Source of the DNA: Helicostylum pulchrum
Lineage: Eukaryota > Mucoromycota > Mucoromycetes > Mucorales > Mucoraceae
Assembly: GCA_025677825.1 (NCBI GenBank)
Contig: JAIXMO010000019.1
Span: forward strand, 248,001-312,000
Direction of reading: 5' to 3'
Length of the DNA stretch: 64,000 nucleotides
In this document: positions 46,581 through 57,500 of the stretch, one piece after another
Layout of the letters: each line of letters starts with the position of its first letter
How positions within the stretch are numbered: the first letter of the stretch is position 1
Notes under the pieces: generated by a model
Seen by the model: the letters and a program-made list of their open reading frames with translations, nothing else
What the model was told of the DNA's origin: nothing
The model's database searches: none
Made by a program: the position numbers and the translations under genes

Positions 46581-48410
46581 TTATTCTTTTTTTGCGTATT
46601 CAATCAGTTCTAACTTAGCTTTATCAACATCGATAAATAAAATGATGATTGTAGCGAGTACGAATAGAGCAAGTACAAATGGCCATCCGTGCCATATATT
46701 GGAAGTGGACTGAGTGATAGCAGCAATGACTACAGGACCTATCCAAGAAGAAGCTTTATTGACTACACCAAATAATCCAAAGAACAGGTTTTCTTTTCCC
46801 TTGGGGACTAGCTCTGCCAACATGGTTTGTTGCCATGCCCAAATGGGAGCTGTAAATAAGCCTGACCAAACATTAAGCACCCATAATTCTCTGTGAGTCT
46901 AAAAATTAAAAAAGTTAACAAGTTTATAACAAGAGACAACACGCGCGATTAAGTAGTATAGTATAGTACCTTAATGCCAAAGTTATCAAAATGTATTCCA
47001 AAGCAACCCCACAAGGGAACGACACCCGTTAAAGCGACGATAATTAATAAACTTGTCTTTGTTCTAATTTTAAACCTTTTTGAAATCCATAAAAATAGTA
47101 AACAACCCAAGATGGAAGTAATTGCAGTGACCAAGCCAAAAATAGTATTTTGTTGTGCAGAAAACCCAGTTAGTTCACCTTGAATGATGGAAGTCATTTG
47201 GTTGATAGTAGATACTGCATCAGAAAACATAAAATAAGCGAATATATACAAGAATAGATAGCGAAGTTTTTTTGCTTCTCTGTTTATGTAAAAACTATTA
47301 ATAAGTTGTGTGTGAATGTATTTTGTTGTTAGTTACCTTAGTGCTTCAAAAATTGATTTCCAACCAACAGTAAAATAATTGGCATGACTCGGTAACGAAG
47401 GTCCCTTTCTACCTCTTGGAGTGAATATGAAATACGGTACAGCATTCAGTACCCAAAACCCAGCACACACCACAGTACCTATATAGTTATAAAGAGGTGC
47501 ATTACCTAGCATGGGAGGAACACCTTCCGCAAAAGCATAGTTTTGCCATGGTAAAAATGAAACACCAGATAAAACTCCTGATGTAATCAAGAATCCTATA
47601 TTGGAAAAAGTTGTCGAAACTGCAGATACGTGGTTACGCCATTTTTCTTTTACTGCATCCTTTTCTTCAAATGAAAGCGTTGGGTCTGACATGGCCTGTC
47701 TTACCACTGGTAAATTATCACTGCAGATTAATTACGATGTATTAGAATACAAAAATTAGGGAGTTTTTTTTTTTTTTTTTTTTTTTATACCTCAAATTCG
47801 GAAATGCTGCAGAGTAAAAAACTAGCGTAGTACCGTATGATATAAGGGCTATGACCATGATACCCATCATGATATTCCAGTTTGTACCATCATCATTGAC
47901 AAGTACAATGGGTAAGGCTTGAAATATACATCCGATCACTGTACTGATAAGCAGGATATATCGATTCCATTGACCATAATCGGCTAAGCTACCAAAGGTG
48001 GTAAATAACAAGAACTGAATTGAGAATGCAATTGCTTGTACGTAGAGTAACATGGATTGTACAGGGATACCGTTTGGTGAGTTTACCCAGTTTACGTTAC
48101 AAGGTTTGAATGTGTCTACAAGGTCACATCCTTTGATGGTAGGTGTGTCTGGGTGAAAACCACCACGGTAGGCTAGGTATTGAAGAATTGTAGGCATGTA
48201 ACCAAATATTGTGTATCCATTGTCCTGTAAAAAGTAAGGTAAGTTTGAATACTAGAATGGTATTATGTTTTGCTTTACACCGTTGTAATACAGGTAATAA
48301 CTCCATAGCTCTAGTTTTGTTGCAGGTGGTTGATCAAACAAAGTATCAGAAACATCATTTATATTTTCCTTGTCTACAAGATCAAAAGGATCATTTTTTG
48401 ATTTTTCCAT
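46581..48410 (-). CDS. Atg22-like vacuolar amino-acid effluxer (MFS)
   Basis: Five exons (48410-48279, 48224-47791, 47720-47337, 47279-46970, 46898-46581) give 525 aa, in phase. About 12 hydrophobic segments. The N-terminal LWSYYLYYNGDNGYTIFGYM, spanning intron 1, corresponds to the characteristic Atg22 start (W.YY...DNGYT). The first luminal loop contains CNVNWVNSPNGIPVQSM. Atg22 exports amino acids, mainly leucine, from the vacuole after autophagy in yeast. Fungi carry several Atg22-like paralogues, so the exact role is not fixed. Confidence 0.88.
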
Positions 48411-48501
48411 ATTTTAAAAAATAGTATAGAGGAGAGAGAAAGAAAGGGTCAAAATAGCATTTATTTAAATAAGATTTTCATGCCATTTTTCTGTTGTTTT
48501 T

Positions 48502-50211
48502 TTAATCAAGTTGCTCTAAAACGGGTAAAATATTTTCCCAAATCGATATACTCTTTTTATAGAAATCAATATGACAATCGGCATAAGCGCTGAGACCTTG
48601 TTTTAATTCAGTTTGTCTTGCGCTTTCAAAGATATCGTACTCTTTTACCATTTGGTTAGAATAACTGTTATTATCATCGTTTGCTTTTGCAACAGAGTCT
48701 TCCAACTCTTTAATCCTGGCCTCTAACCTAAATACTCGTTCATTTTTAGCTCTTTGATGATCATTCATTTTATCGGTCATCAGTTCTGCAATATTTGCTC
48801 CTCCGCCGCCACCGTGTTGTTTGTATGGATGTAAGATGCGGTCCTTTTCTATCATGATCGTTTGTAATGTGTTTGATAGTTCTTCAAATTCAACTTGCTT
48901 TTGGTCTCGTTCGTGCAGTTTTCCTTTGGTTGAGTTACAGTAATTTAGCAGTTCGTGAATATCATTCAAAAACAGCAAGTCTTCTTGTTTTCTCTAAATT
49001 GTGAAAAAGATGAATTAATTAAAAGTTTTTTTTTTTTTTTTTTTTTTTTTTCCTTTTACCATCTCTTTTAAGGCATCAACATAATACTCTGTTGCTTCTG
49101 CAAACCGCCTTAAGGGCTGATCTACATTCTCCTCTAGAGCAGATAAACCTCTTATACTAGTAGCAAAATGAGAATAATTTAACTCTAATTCCTGTTGTCT
49201 TTTACCAATCCTTGCATATAATTTTTCAACAATATTTAAATTATCACTGAATTTATCAATGGTTTCCTTCATGTCTACAAATTTCTCATCTGGTTTCTTG
49301 ACTTTAGCAAATGTTTTAAAGAATGAGCCAAAGAGTGATTGCTGTGGAGCACTTTTTGACTGGATGTTTTTGTCTACTTTCTGCTTGTTAAAAAGTTTGA
49401 TTAAAAAGATATATAAAAAGTAAGTAGGGAGTGGAAACTTACAAAATCAGTGGATTCTAGAAAGATACGAGTATATGAAGATGCTTGTAATAAGGGATGT
49501 CTAGCAATTCTATCCATGAACCACTGAAGTCTAAATTTATGTATTAGTATTTTAAATTTTATTTTATTGTTGTTGTTGTTACCCTAGTCTTCTTTGTTCA
49601 ATAAACATTGGATTAAATCGATCACCTTTCACGTACTCTAATAAGAAGAATAATAAATACACTAAAATCAAGTGATTGTTTACAAATAAATAAATTTACT
49701 CATGCGGTGCTTTTCAGGTAATGGAGGGATGATACAGGCAGGATATTCAATAGTTAATGCATTATGAAGCCATAAGAAATCTCGAAACCTTCTTCTTACA
49801 GGTCTTTTGTCTTGTGAGTAAACTTGTAAGTTTGTCTGATTTAAATTAAAATATAAATAAAAAATATAAATACAACTTAATTTTTGCTTATATTATACCA
49901 TAGTAAACACTCGATAAGTAATAAACGAACGGTCGGGACTCTTTTGAGCATCGTCAACTATAATCGTCATGGGTTCTGCACTAAACTCATCTTTAACATT
50001 TGTTGTTGTTGTTGTGTTTGCTGCATGTGTTGTTGTCGCTGGCCCGAAAGGGTCATAACTACTACTTGAAGCTATATTCTACTTTTTGTTCATTAGTCTT
50101 TCTTTTTTTTTTGGGGGAGAAAAAAAGTTTACTTTTGTTCGTTCTTACTTGGTCAAAAAATGAATAGTTCTCTGAACTTGTCCATGCTGTTTCATTATCA
50201 TAGTCATTCAT
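48502..50211 (-). CDS. SNX4: Sorting nexin, PX-BAR type (Snx4/Atg24-like)
   Basis: Seven exons (50211-50149, 50078-49899, 49835-49700, 49637-49583, 49530-49443, 49383-49060, 48993-48502) give 445 aa, in phase. PX domain at about residues 60-165: DRSFITYRVFTM, then VRRRFRDFLWLHNALTIEYP (PI3P-binding Arg in RRFRDF), PPLPEKHRM, and FIEQRRLGLQWFMDRIARHP. The C-terminal half is the long helical BAR region. Snx4-type proteins retrieve cargo from endosomes and act in selective autophagy. Snx41/Atg20 partners have longer disordered N-termini. An ACA/CAA repeat encodes Thr-rich sequence near residue 40. Lies head-to-tail behind the Atg22-like gene. Confidence 0.88.
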
Positions 50212-50341
50212 TTACTTATTTATTACTACAGTTGAAAAAAGAGAGAAGAGAGAGAGAGAAAGAAAGAAAAAAAAAAAAAAGGAAATTATAAATTGGTTTT
50301 AAAAAAGCGAAAAAACAAGGCAAGCATAAAATTGATGTCAT

Positions 50342-50922
50342 TTATTTTTCCACGACAACATCTGGTCTGCTACTAAATAGTTGGTATTTAGGGTTTTGAC
50401 AACTATACCTCTTTTTAGCTTTACAAATAGTACAAGTCGTTACTGCTGCGACAACAGGTTTAGCTTTAAAAAAAAAAAGGGATTTTTTTTTTTTAGATTT
50501 TTTTGTGTATAAAATAAACGGGGTTGTTTGTGTTACACACTTACAGTGAATACGAGTGGTAGATGTTATTGCTGGAATCTGCGGTGTCTCACATCTTTTA
50601 CATACAAGTCTTTTTACACTAGGATCTCTTTTTTTGGTGTGTGTTTTAGTTTTTGAAAACAAAAAAGAATTTAGCAAAAAAAAACTTACAAACGCATAAC
50701 AAGTCGAGATGTAATTTGCTTCATATTTCTATTAAAATAACGAGAAGGACCTAATATTAACCCTGGTGGATCTCCTCCATTCTCTTGTTGTTTGATTGTG
50801 GGTTCGTATCGAATGGTTGACATGAGAATAGACGCTTGGTGTAAGAAGGCAAGGCGATCAAAAGCCTGAATGTTCTTTGGGTTTACACCTGCTGGTCTTT
50901 CTTTTTTATTACCTCTTGCCAT
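50342..50922 (-). CDS. RPP21: RNase P/MRP protein subunit Rpp21 (Rpr2)
   Basis: Protein subunit of ribonuclease P, which trims the 5' end of precursor tRNAs. Exons 50922-50690, 50627-50545 and 50463-50342 give 145 aa, in phase. The N-terminal helices (NIQAFDRLAFLHQAS; NRNMKQITSRLVMR) are followed by the zinc site formed by CKRCETP and CTICKAKKRY, the four-Cys arrangement of Rpr2/Rpp21/Snm1. Start at 50922 (MARGNKKERPAGVNPKN), not the in-frame ATG at 50940, since family members begin with a short basic stretch. Spacer to Nog1 is about 200 bp and divergent. Confidence 0.92.
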
Positions 50923-51126
50923 TTTTAAGGAGTTTTGCAAAAAAGTTTAACCCGCCTTTTTACAATTATGCAAAAGGACAAGTAAAAAAAAAAAGGAGGG
51001 GCTTTGGTACATTGTGACTGTTTATAATTGATTTTTTTTTTTTTGAAAGGTTGGAAATATAAAAAAAAAAAAAAAATAGATCTCGACCCCTTTTTTTTTT
51101 ATTAATTGACAATCTTTATTTAAAAA

Positions 51127-53136
51127 ATGGCTTCGCTTTATAATTTCAAAAAGATCGAGCCTGTCCCTACGTCGTCCGACTTTGTCGACATCATCTTGTC
51201 AAAGACCCAAAGAAAGACACCTACTGTTATTCACAAGAATTATAATATTGGTCGTATCAGACAGTTTTATATGCGTAAAGTTAAATTCACGCAAGAGAAT
51301 TTCGATGAAAAGTTCAAGAATATTTTAGACGAATTTCCCAAGCTCGAGGTAAGTCTTTGCTGTGAAAGAGAGAAATAGAGAAATAGAGAAAGAGAGAGGA
51401 AGGGAAAGAAAACTGACTTCAAGATCTACTTTTAGGACATTCATCCTTTTTATGCTGATCTTATGAATGTTCTCTATGATAGAGATCATTACAAATTAGC
51501 GCTTGGTCAAATCAACACAGCTCGTCATTTAATCGATCAAGTCGCAAAAGATTACGTCCGTCTTTTAAAGTTTGGTGATTCACTTTACCGTTGTAAACAA
51601 TTAAAGAAGGCAGCTTTGGGTAGAATGGCAACTGTTATGAAACGTCAAAAGGATAGTTTAGCATACCTTGAACAAGTCCGTCAGCATTTATCTCGTTTAC
51701 CTTCTATTGACCCCAACACACGTACTCTTTTAATCTGTGGTTACCCTAACGTCGGTAAATCATCTTTCATCAACAAGATTACTCGTGCCGAAGTCGATGT
51801 TCAACCTTACGCTTTCACCACAAAGTCCCTTTTTGTTGGTCATATGGATTACAAGTACATGAGATGGCAAGTCATTGATACACCTGGTATTTTGGATCAC
51901 CCCTTGGAAGAACGTAATACTATTGAAATGCAATCTATTACCGCCATGGCACATTTAAGATCTTGTATCATGTATTTCATGGATTTGTCTGAACAATGTG
52001 GTTACAGTGTTGAAGATCAAGTCAAGTTATTCCACAGCATTAAACCTCTTTTTGCCAACAAGCCTATTGTTTTGGTTATCAACAAGATTGATCAAGTCAA
52101 GCCAGAAGATTTACCTGAGGAACAAAGAAAATGGATCGAAGAAATTGCAGCAGAAGAAAACGCTACTGTGTTAACCATGTCCTGTTACAACGATGAAGGT
52201 GTTATGAGCGTACGTAACAGTGCTTGTGATAAGTTATTAGCTGCTCGTGTTGAAATGAAGATGAAGGGTAACAAGATTAACGATGTTATCAACAAGATTC
52301 ATTTGGCTAGACCTCAACAAAGAGACAACATTGCTCGTCTCCCCCATATTCCTGCTGAAACCAAGACCAGAGTCAAGTATGACAAGAACGATCCTAACCG
52401 TCGTAAGCTCGAAAAGGATATTGAAGAAGAGAATGGTGGTGCTGGTGTCTTTAACGTTGATCTTAAGAAGAAGTACATGTTGGAAGACGATGAATGGAAA
52501 TACGATACTATTCCTGAATTCTTGGACGGTCATAACGTTGCCGACTTTATTGATTCTGACATTGCAGAGAAGTTGGAGGCCTTGGAGAGAGAAGAAGAAC
52601 GTTTAGAGGCAGAAGGATTCTATCAATCTGATGATGAGATTCTTGATGATGAAGAAGAGATTCTTCGTACTGCTGCTGACGGTATTCGTGACCGTAAGAG
52701 ATTAATCGTACAAGCTCATCGTGCTGCTCGTGGAAGAACTAGACCTGTATTACCAAAGACTACTGCTGCCAAGTTTAGTACAGTCAGTGAAATGGGTGAG
52801 CATCTTGAAAGTATGGGTATTGATGCTACTGAGGCTGTTGAACATACTCGTTCTGCTGCCGCTGGTCGTAAGCGTACTCGTTCTGAAGCTATCCCTGATC
52901 AAGCTGTCAAGGAAATCGAGGTCAATGAACGTGGTGAGGTTATTGGTGAGGAAATGAGTAACTTGGGCTTCCGTAACGTCAAGCAAAAGTTGGAAGCTGA
53001 TAAGCAAAAGAAGCAAGGTCAAAAGCCTAGCTCTATTATGGGTAAGCGTGGTGAATCTGATAGACAAATTCAAACCAAGATGCCCAAGCATTTGTTCTCT
53101 GGTAAACGTGGTATGGGTTCTACTGATCGTCGTTAA
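51127..53136 (+). CDS. NOG1: Nucleolar GTP-binding protein 1
   Basis: GTPase required for 60S ribosomal subunit maturation. Exons 51127-51348 and 51436-53136 give 640 aa. N-terminal helical bundle (residues 1 to about 165) with [21 protein letters not shown] domain: G1 [14 protein letters not shown]3 [15 protein letters not shown]4 NKIDQV. The C-terminus contains [15 protein letters not shown], the nucleolar basic tail and [12 protein letters not shown]. Codon use is C-richer than in flanking genes, suggesting strong expression. The intron is purine-rich (GAAAGAGAG). Confidence 0.98.
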
Positions 53137-53474
53137 TTTTATATATATAAAAAAAAAAGTTAGATTTGTGTATAAAAGATATAAAAAAAATTATAATAAT
53201 AAAAAAAAGTTAAACTTAAAACAACCAAGTAATAAGCATTTTCTATACTTGTGTAATTACCACTGTTTCTGAAGATTGCTTGTGTAATTACTACTACTGT
53301 TTCTGAAGAGTAAATTTAAAACAAATAAGTGTATTTTTATTAAAAGGTGAATGCAAAAAAGAATGAGGGTTGTGGTGGTGGTGGGTGTTTTTTTTTTATG
53401 TATTATTGTTATTATTATTATTCTTTAAAGTATATAAATAAAGATGTTGTTGGTGTTGTTGTAATTGTAGTTAA
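53137..53474. other. Convergent 3' spacer
   Basis: Between the Nog1 and HMG-CoA synthase 3' ends. Contains a short direct repeat: TGTGTAATTAC then ACTGTTTCTGAAGA, twice, at about 53250-53310. No gene. Confidence 0.55.
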
Positions 53475-55055
53475 TTAATCCTTACGCTTGTAGAAACGTC
53501 TCCACTTATCATCAATCTTTTCAATATAATAAGTACCAGTGGCGATGTTTTCAAGGTCACCAGTAGGAATCATGTCACAAGCGTTATGGGTATTTTCACG
53601 AATCTTCATGGCCTCAGCAAAATCTTCAGGCTTAGAATGAGTACGTTCATCAAGACGTTGACGCAAGTTCAACTTGGACTTGATTTCGTCAGTAGAGCTA
53701 CGAACACGGAAAGAGATCATAGAAGCAGCTAAACCAGAACCGTAAGAGTACAACATGATACGCTTGTTTAAAAGTGTCTCGGAATCAACTTCAGAGATAA
53801 GAGAAGCTAAACCAGCCCAGACAGCAGCAGTATACATGTTACCGATTTGCTTGGGAGCATAAGCAGCAGGACCTACCTTTTGTGCGTATCCTGATTTAGT
53901 TAATCCCATCAAAGCTCTTTCTAAATCCTTGTTCTCAAGAGAATCAGCGTAACTCATCTCTTCAAAAGGCTTGAGTGCAGCGTACTTTTCATTGTCCTTA
54001 TCACGAATGAAATCATTGTAAGACTATACACAATAAAAAAAAAATGTTAGTCAGGGGGGTATGTTACTTGAAGAGGAGAATTAAAAAAAAAAAAAAAGGA
54101 GTAAGAAAAAAACTTACAGCACGAGCAAAAGACTTGTTTACCAACTTGGCATAAGGAGAGTGACAAACAACATAATCAATATCATCCATACTAGGCTTTT
54201 CGTTTTCTTCAGCCTTGGCCAAACGAGCCATATAACGGTTATAACAAGAATCAAAGGCACGAATATAACAAGTGTTTGAGAATTTACCGTCAACGACGGG
54301 ATATTCAGAGTGCATATCAGGCTTATAGAAATCATAAGCGTGTTCCATATGAGTAGCACGAAGACCACGTTCCACAACAATAGGGGCATCCTTACCGACC
54401 AACATGGCAACTACACCAGCACCGGAAGTAGGACGAGCAGCACCGGAAGCGTAGAGAGCAAGATCACCAGCAACAACAATGGCAAAACGACCGTCCCAAG
54501 AAGAAGATTCGATCCAGTTGATAGCGTTGGAGAAGGCAGCAAATCCACCGTAACAGGCGTTGGTAGTATCAATACCTTCAATCTCGGTGTTACCGTGTTC
54601 TGAGAACAAAGTCATTAAACAGGTCTTGACCGACTTGGACTTATCGATAATGGTCTCAGTACCAACTTCGAGGCGACCGATATCGGTATAAGAGATGTTG
54701 TGCTTTTCCATTAAGCTTTTGACGGCTACAAAAGAGTTTTTGAGAATGTTAACAAAAAAGTATTATAAAAAAAAAAGCTGAACATTACCTGTCAAACAAA
54801 CGGATTGAATATCTTCCCGATCATCAATAAAAGCCATCTTTTCTTGACCAAGACCAATGGTATATTTACCAGCACTTACACCGTCAAATGTTTCCATCTC
54901 TGTTTGATTGACACACTGTTATTTTTTAAAAGCTGTTAGCAAAAAAAAACTCCATGTAGCTTTTTAAAAAAAAAACTTACTCTCTTGGGGAAATACATTT
55001 CCATGGCCAAGACACCGACATTTTCGGGATAGTTGTTATAGTTTGAGACAGTCAT
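53475..55055 (-). CDS. ERG13: Hydroxymethylglutaryl-CoA synthase
   Basis: Condenses acetyl-CoA with acetoacetyl-CoA to HMG-CoA, the second step of the mevalonate route to sterols and isoprenoids. Exons 55055-54981, 54915-54789, 54725-54118 and 54023-53475 give 452 aa, in phase. Catalytic Cys in TTNACYGG (Cys ~125), active-site His in [13 protein letters not shown], and the acidic GVGxxxx-type start [14 protein letters not shown]. The ending [10 protein letters not shown] is typical. No mitochondrial presequence, so it is the cytosolic form. In Mucorales this pathway also feeds carotenoid and trisporic-acid synthesis (general knowledge, not seen here). Confidence 0.97.
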
Positions 55056-55946
55056 TTTAGGTTTTTCTAAGTTAGATGAAGAAAGAGAGAGAAAAAAAGA
55101 GAAAGTCTTTGTTCGCGCGTTTTCAAAACTTTTTTTATAATTTTTTTTTTTTTTTTTTAGGGGCACATTTAAAAGCCAATAAAACTAGCTTCTTGAAAGC
55201 TGTGTCAACTTCCGTGTACTACATTATAAAAAAAAAAATTTAAGTAAGGCAAATACTTTTAAAAAGATCAATAGATTTTGGCAGATACTGTAATTAAAGC
55301 TATTACTAATAACAGCAACAACAACAAAAAGTGTTTAGTAATTCGAGACACTTTTTTTTTTTTTTTTTTGATTTGGACTTGGTTTTACCTTAATACGATC
55401 AGCTGATAATAAGTGAGCTGCTTTAACCACCGGGACTAGATCACTCCCCGAGCATTAGACCTTTGGTACGACTATTATTATTTTCGATTTTTGAATAAAA
55501 ACGTGCAAATTATATATATGAATGATAATTATAAACCGGCTTACCTGTGCGTCCGTCCAATGGTAACATCTAGATAAGTATGAGTAAAGTATTACAGTTG
55601 CGCACAAAAACTTGTACACACATAATTATGTATTTTATATTTAGTTAGTACTACTACACGCAATCAACGGAAGCTCTTTTATTGAAGCAGCAGTTCCCTT
55701 TATAAGTGAGAACAACAATGAAATAGTTTTGTATATCGATTTCAATACTGTTCCTATTGCACGTATTTATACGTAATATAGTAAAAAGTTTACAGATCAT
55801 TTTTGCATATTCAACTTGTGCGTCAATGCTTTAAACAGAGTTTTTTACAAAATGAAATCGGTACCAAGCTTCTTTTTTTTCTTTTCAAACTCAAAAAACT
55901 CAGTTGTAAGATAAAGAATGTGGGTTTTTTATTATTGCTGGTATTT
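55056..55946. other. Spacer with a possible spliced microprotein
   Basis: Holds the 39-aa candidate at 55240-55569 (minus) and T/A runs. 55570-55946 shows no supported coding sequence. A minus-strand frame near 55760-55650 lacks an ATG. Confidence 0.45.
55240..55569 (-). CDS. Putative spliced microprotein, 39 aa
   Basis: Three tiny exons close in phase: 55569-55545 (MLPLDGRT), 55435-55389 (VPVVKAAHLLSADRIK) and 55287-55240 (YLPKSIDLFKSICLT, stop). Donors GTAAGC and GTAAAA, acceptors ATCTAG and TTACAG. An acceptor-like ATCTAG directly precedes the ATG, so these may be the last exons of a longer gene or a chance alignment of signals. The first 15 bases share TCCAATGGTAACATC (plus strand) with an exon start of the adjacent GUCD1 gene, which may be coincidence. 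Confidence 0.25.
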
Positions 55947-56972
55947 TTAAGATAATTTGACAACAATACTACATTACAAAAAAAAAGTTAGAAAAAGAAG
56001 AAAGAAATAGCATACTACTACTATAAATAAACTCACCAATCATTGTCTGTCCCTTCTGATTGCCTTGCTTCATTTAAATCGTCAGCGGATATTGTGCAGA
56101 ATTCATCGGTTGCAGCAGGATCACGATAGATGATCAGGTCTTCTGTAGGGTCGTATCCAATAAGAACGATAAAGTGCCCCAAGTATTCGTTTCCTTTAAA
56201 TCGTTCGTAAATCATATCGATATGACCGCAAACAGAACCTAAACAGCCTCTGCTTTTCTATATAGCTTATATCAGTATCATTTTATACACGTATAAAAAA
56301 AAAGAGAGAAAGAAACTTACTTTGCATAACTGACATCTTAATAATCGTGCATTTACAAGAGTAATGATAGCAAACTGCCTACAGTAAAGAAAACGCTTAA
56401 AGTCATCCAATGGTAACATCCTAAAAAATAATCAATATATTAGAATATATACGTATATATTTATTTTTTGTGCTTCCAAAACCCTTACATTCGTACGACA
56501 TGCACAGAACAACTCTTTGCTATGGCAAATAGTTTATTGACTCTCTTTTCATCTTCATCAAAATTATCTTGATAAAACTTTTGGTCTTGATACTCTTTAC
56601 GACTTCCTAAATAACTCGTATAATACGTAAAATCTTGTACATAATTTCGAAGCAGAAAAGCTAAATCAATTGTCCATACACTATTTACTGCACATTGTCT
56701 GGATACATCTTGTAAATTAACCGTAAATCCCAAGCCTTTTAAAGTCATTACAACACAGGCTATTCCACAATCCCAGCTTGTGTCCTTTTTTTTTTTTTCG
56801 TTGTTGTTAGTTTAAAGAAGTATTATTTAAAATATATTTATTTTTTTACATACTATATTTTTTTTTTTACCTGTAATAAATGAGGTATTGGATGATCACT
56901 AAATTCAGAGTAGTTTATAATCGTATCGTTCGCATTTCCACTCATATTATCGTCTGTACCAAGTGAAATCAT
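55947..56972 (-). CDS. GUCD1 homologue (papain-like fold protein)
   Basis: Named guanylyl cyclase domain-containing protein 1 in animals, although the fold is that of a cysteine peptidase. Exons 56972-56871, 56784-56489, 56420-56321, 56257-56037 and 55968-55947 give 246 aa. Marks: SWDCGIACVVMTL with the putative nucleophile Cys, SVWTIDLAFLLR, FYQDNFDEDEKRVNKLFAIA, and GHFIVLIGYDPTEDLIIYRD with the putative His/Asp. The last exon is only 22 nt; it replaces the read-through end GTDNDW with GTDNDCIVVKLS, which matches the conserved GTDED(I/L).FVYL tail. Biochemical function is not settled in any organism. Confidence 0.9.
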
Positions 56973-57050
56973 TCTCTTTAAAGTGTATAATATATAAAAA
57001 AGAAGGAGTCTTTTTTCTTTTTATGTACAAGACTAACAACTAATATATAT

Positions 57051-57081
<31 letters not shown>

Positions 57082-57500
57082 GGAAAAAAAAATGAGACAA
57101 ATATACGCAACACAAAAAAAGCAGCAGACACACACACACACACAAACACAATAAACAACAGCTTTTGTTAGCGGACGTTCAACATCAAACACTATATCTT
57201 TTTTGCTTTGCCATTATTATCGTTATTTTCTTATTTTTTCGTAGGCATTCTATAGGATATGGTTTTTACACTGTCAATTTACGAAGCGTAAGAAAATAAA
57301 TTTTACAGTTGCTTGGCATATCAATTGGCAGTGGAACAACTGTAATGTAGTATTGTTTCGGCGTATTCTAATTGGCTCTACTCAGGCAAATTGCTATTTT
57401 AGGCCTTACAGTGACGTCGTGTGTGTGTGTGTGTAAATAACGATTTTTTTCTTTCTTCTTTTCTCGGTCTTTTCATCCCTTTTTTTTTATTACAACTTCA
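56973..57500. other. Divergent promoter between GUCD1 and Ark/Prk kinase genes
   Basis: Contains an A24 run (57057-57080), a (CA)n run at 57128-57144 and a (GT)n run at 57418-57434. These dinucleotide runs are mutually complementary, about 270 bp apart. T/C-rich leader before the kinase ATG. No gene. Confidence 0.6.

Noticed and set aside
52283..52957. Long alternative frames inside NOG1
   Set aside because: Shadow frames of a strongly biased coding sequence.
55541..55600. 59-nt tRNA-like segment with GTGCG/CGCAC ends
   Set aside because: Too short, no T-arm or anticodon arm; end pairing likely chance.
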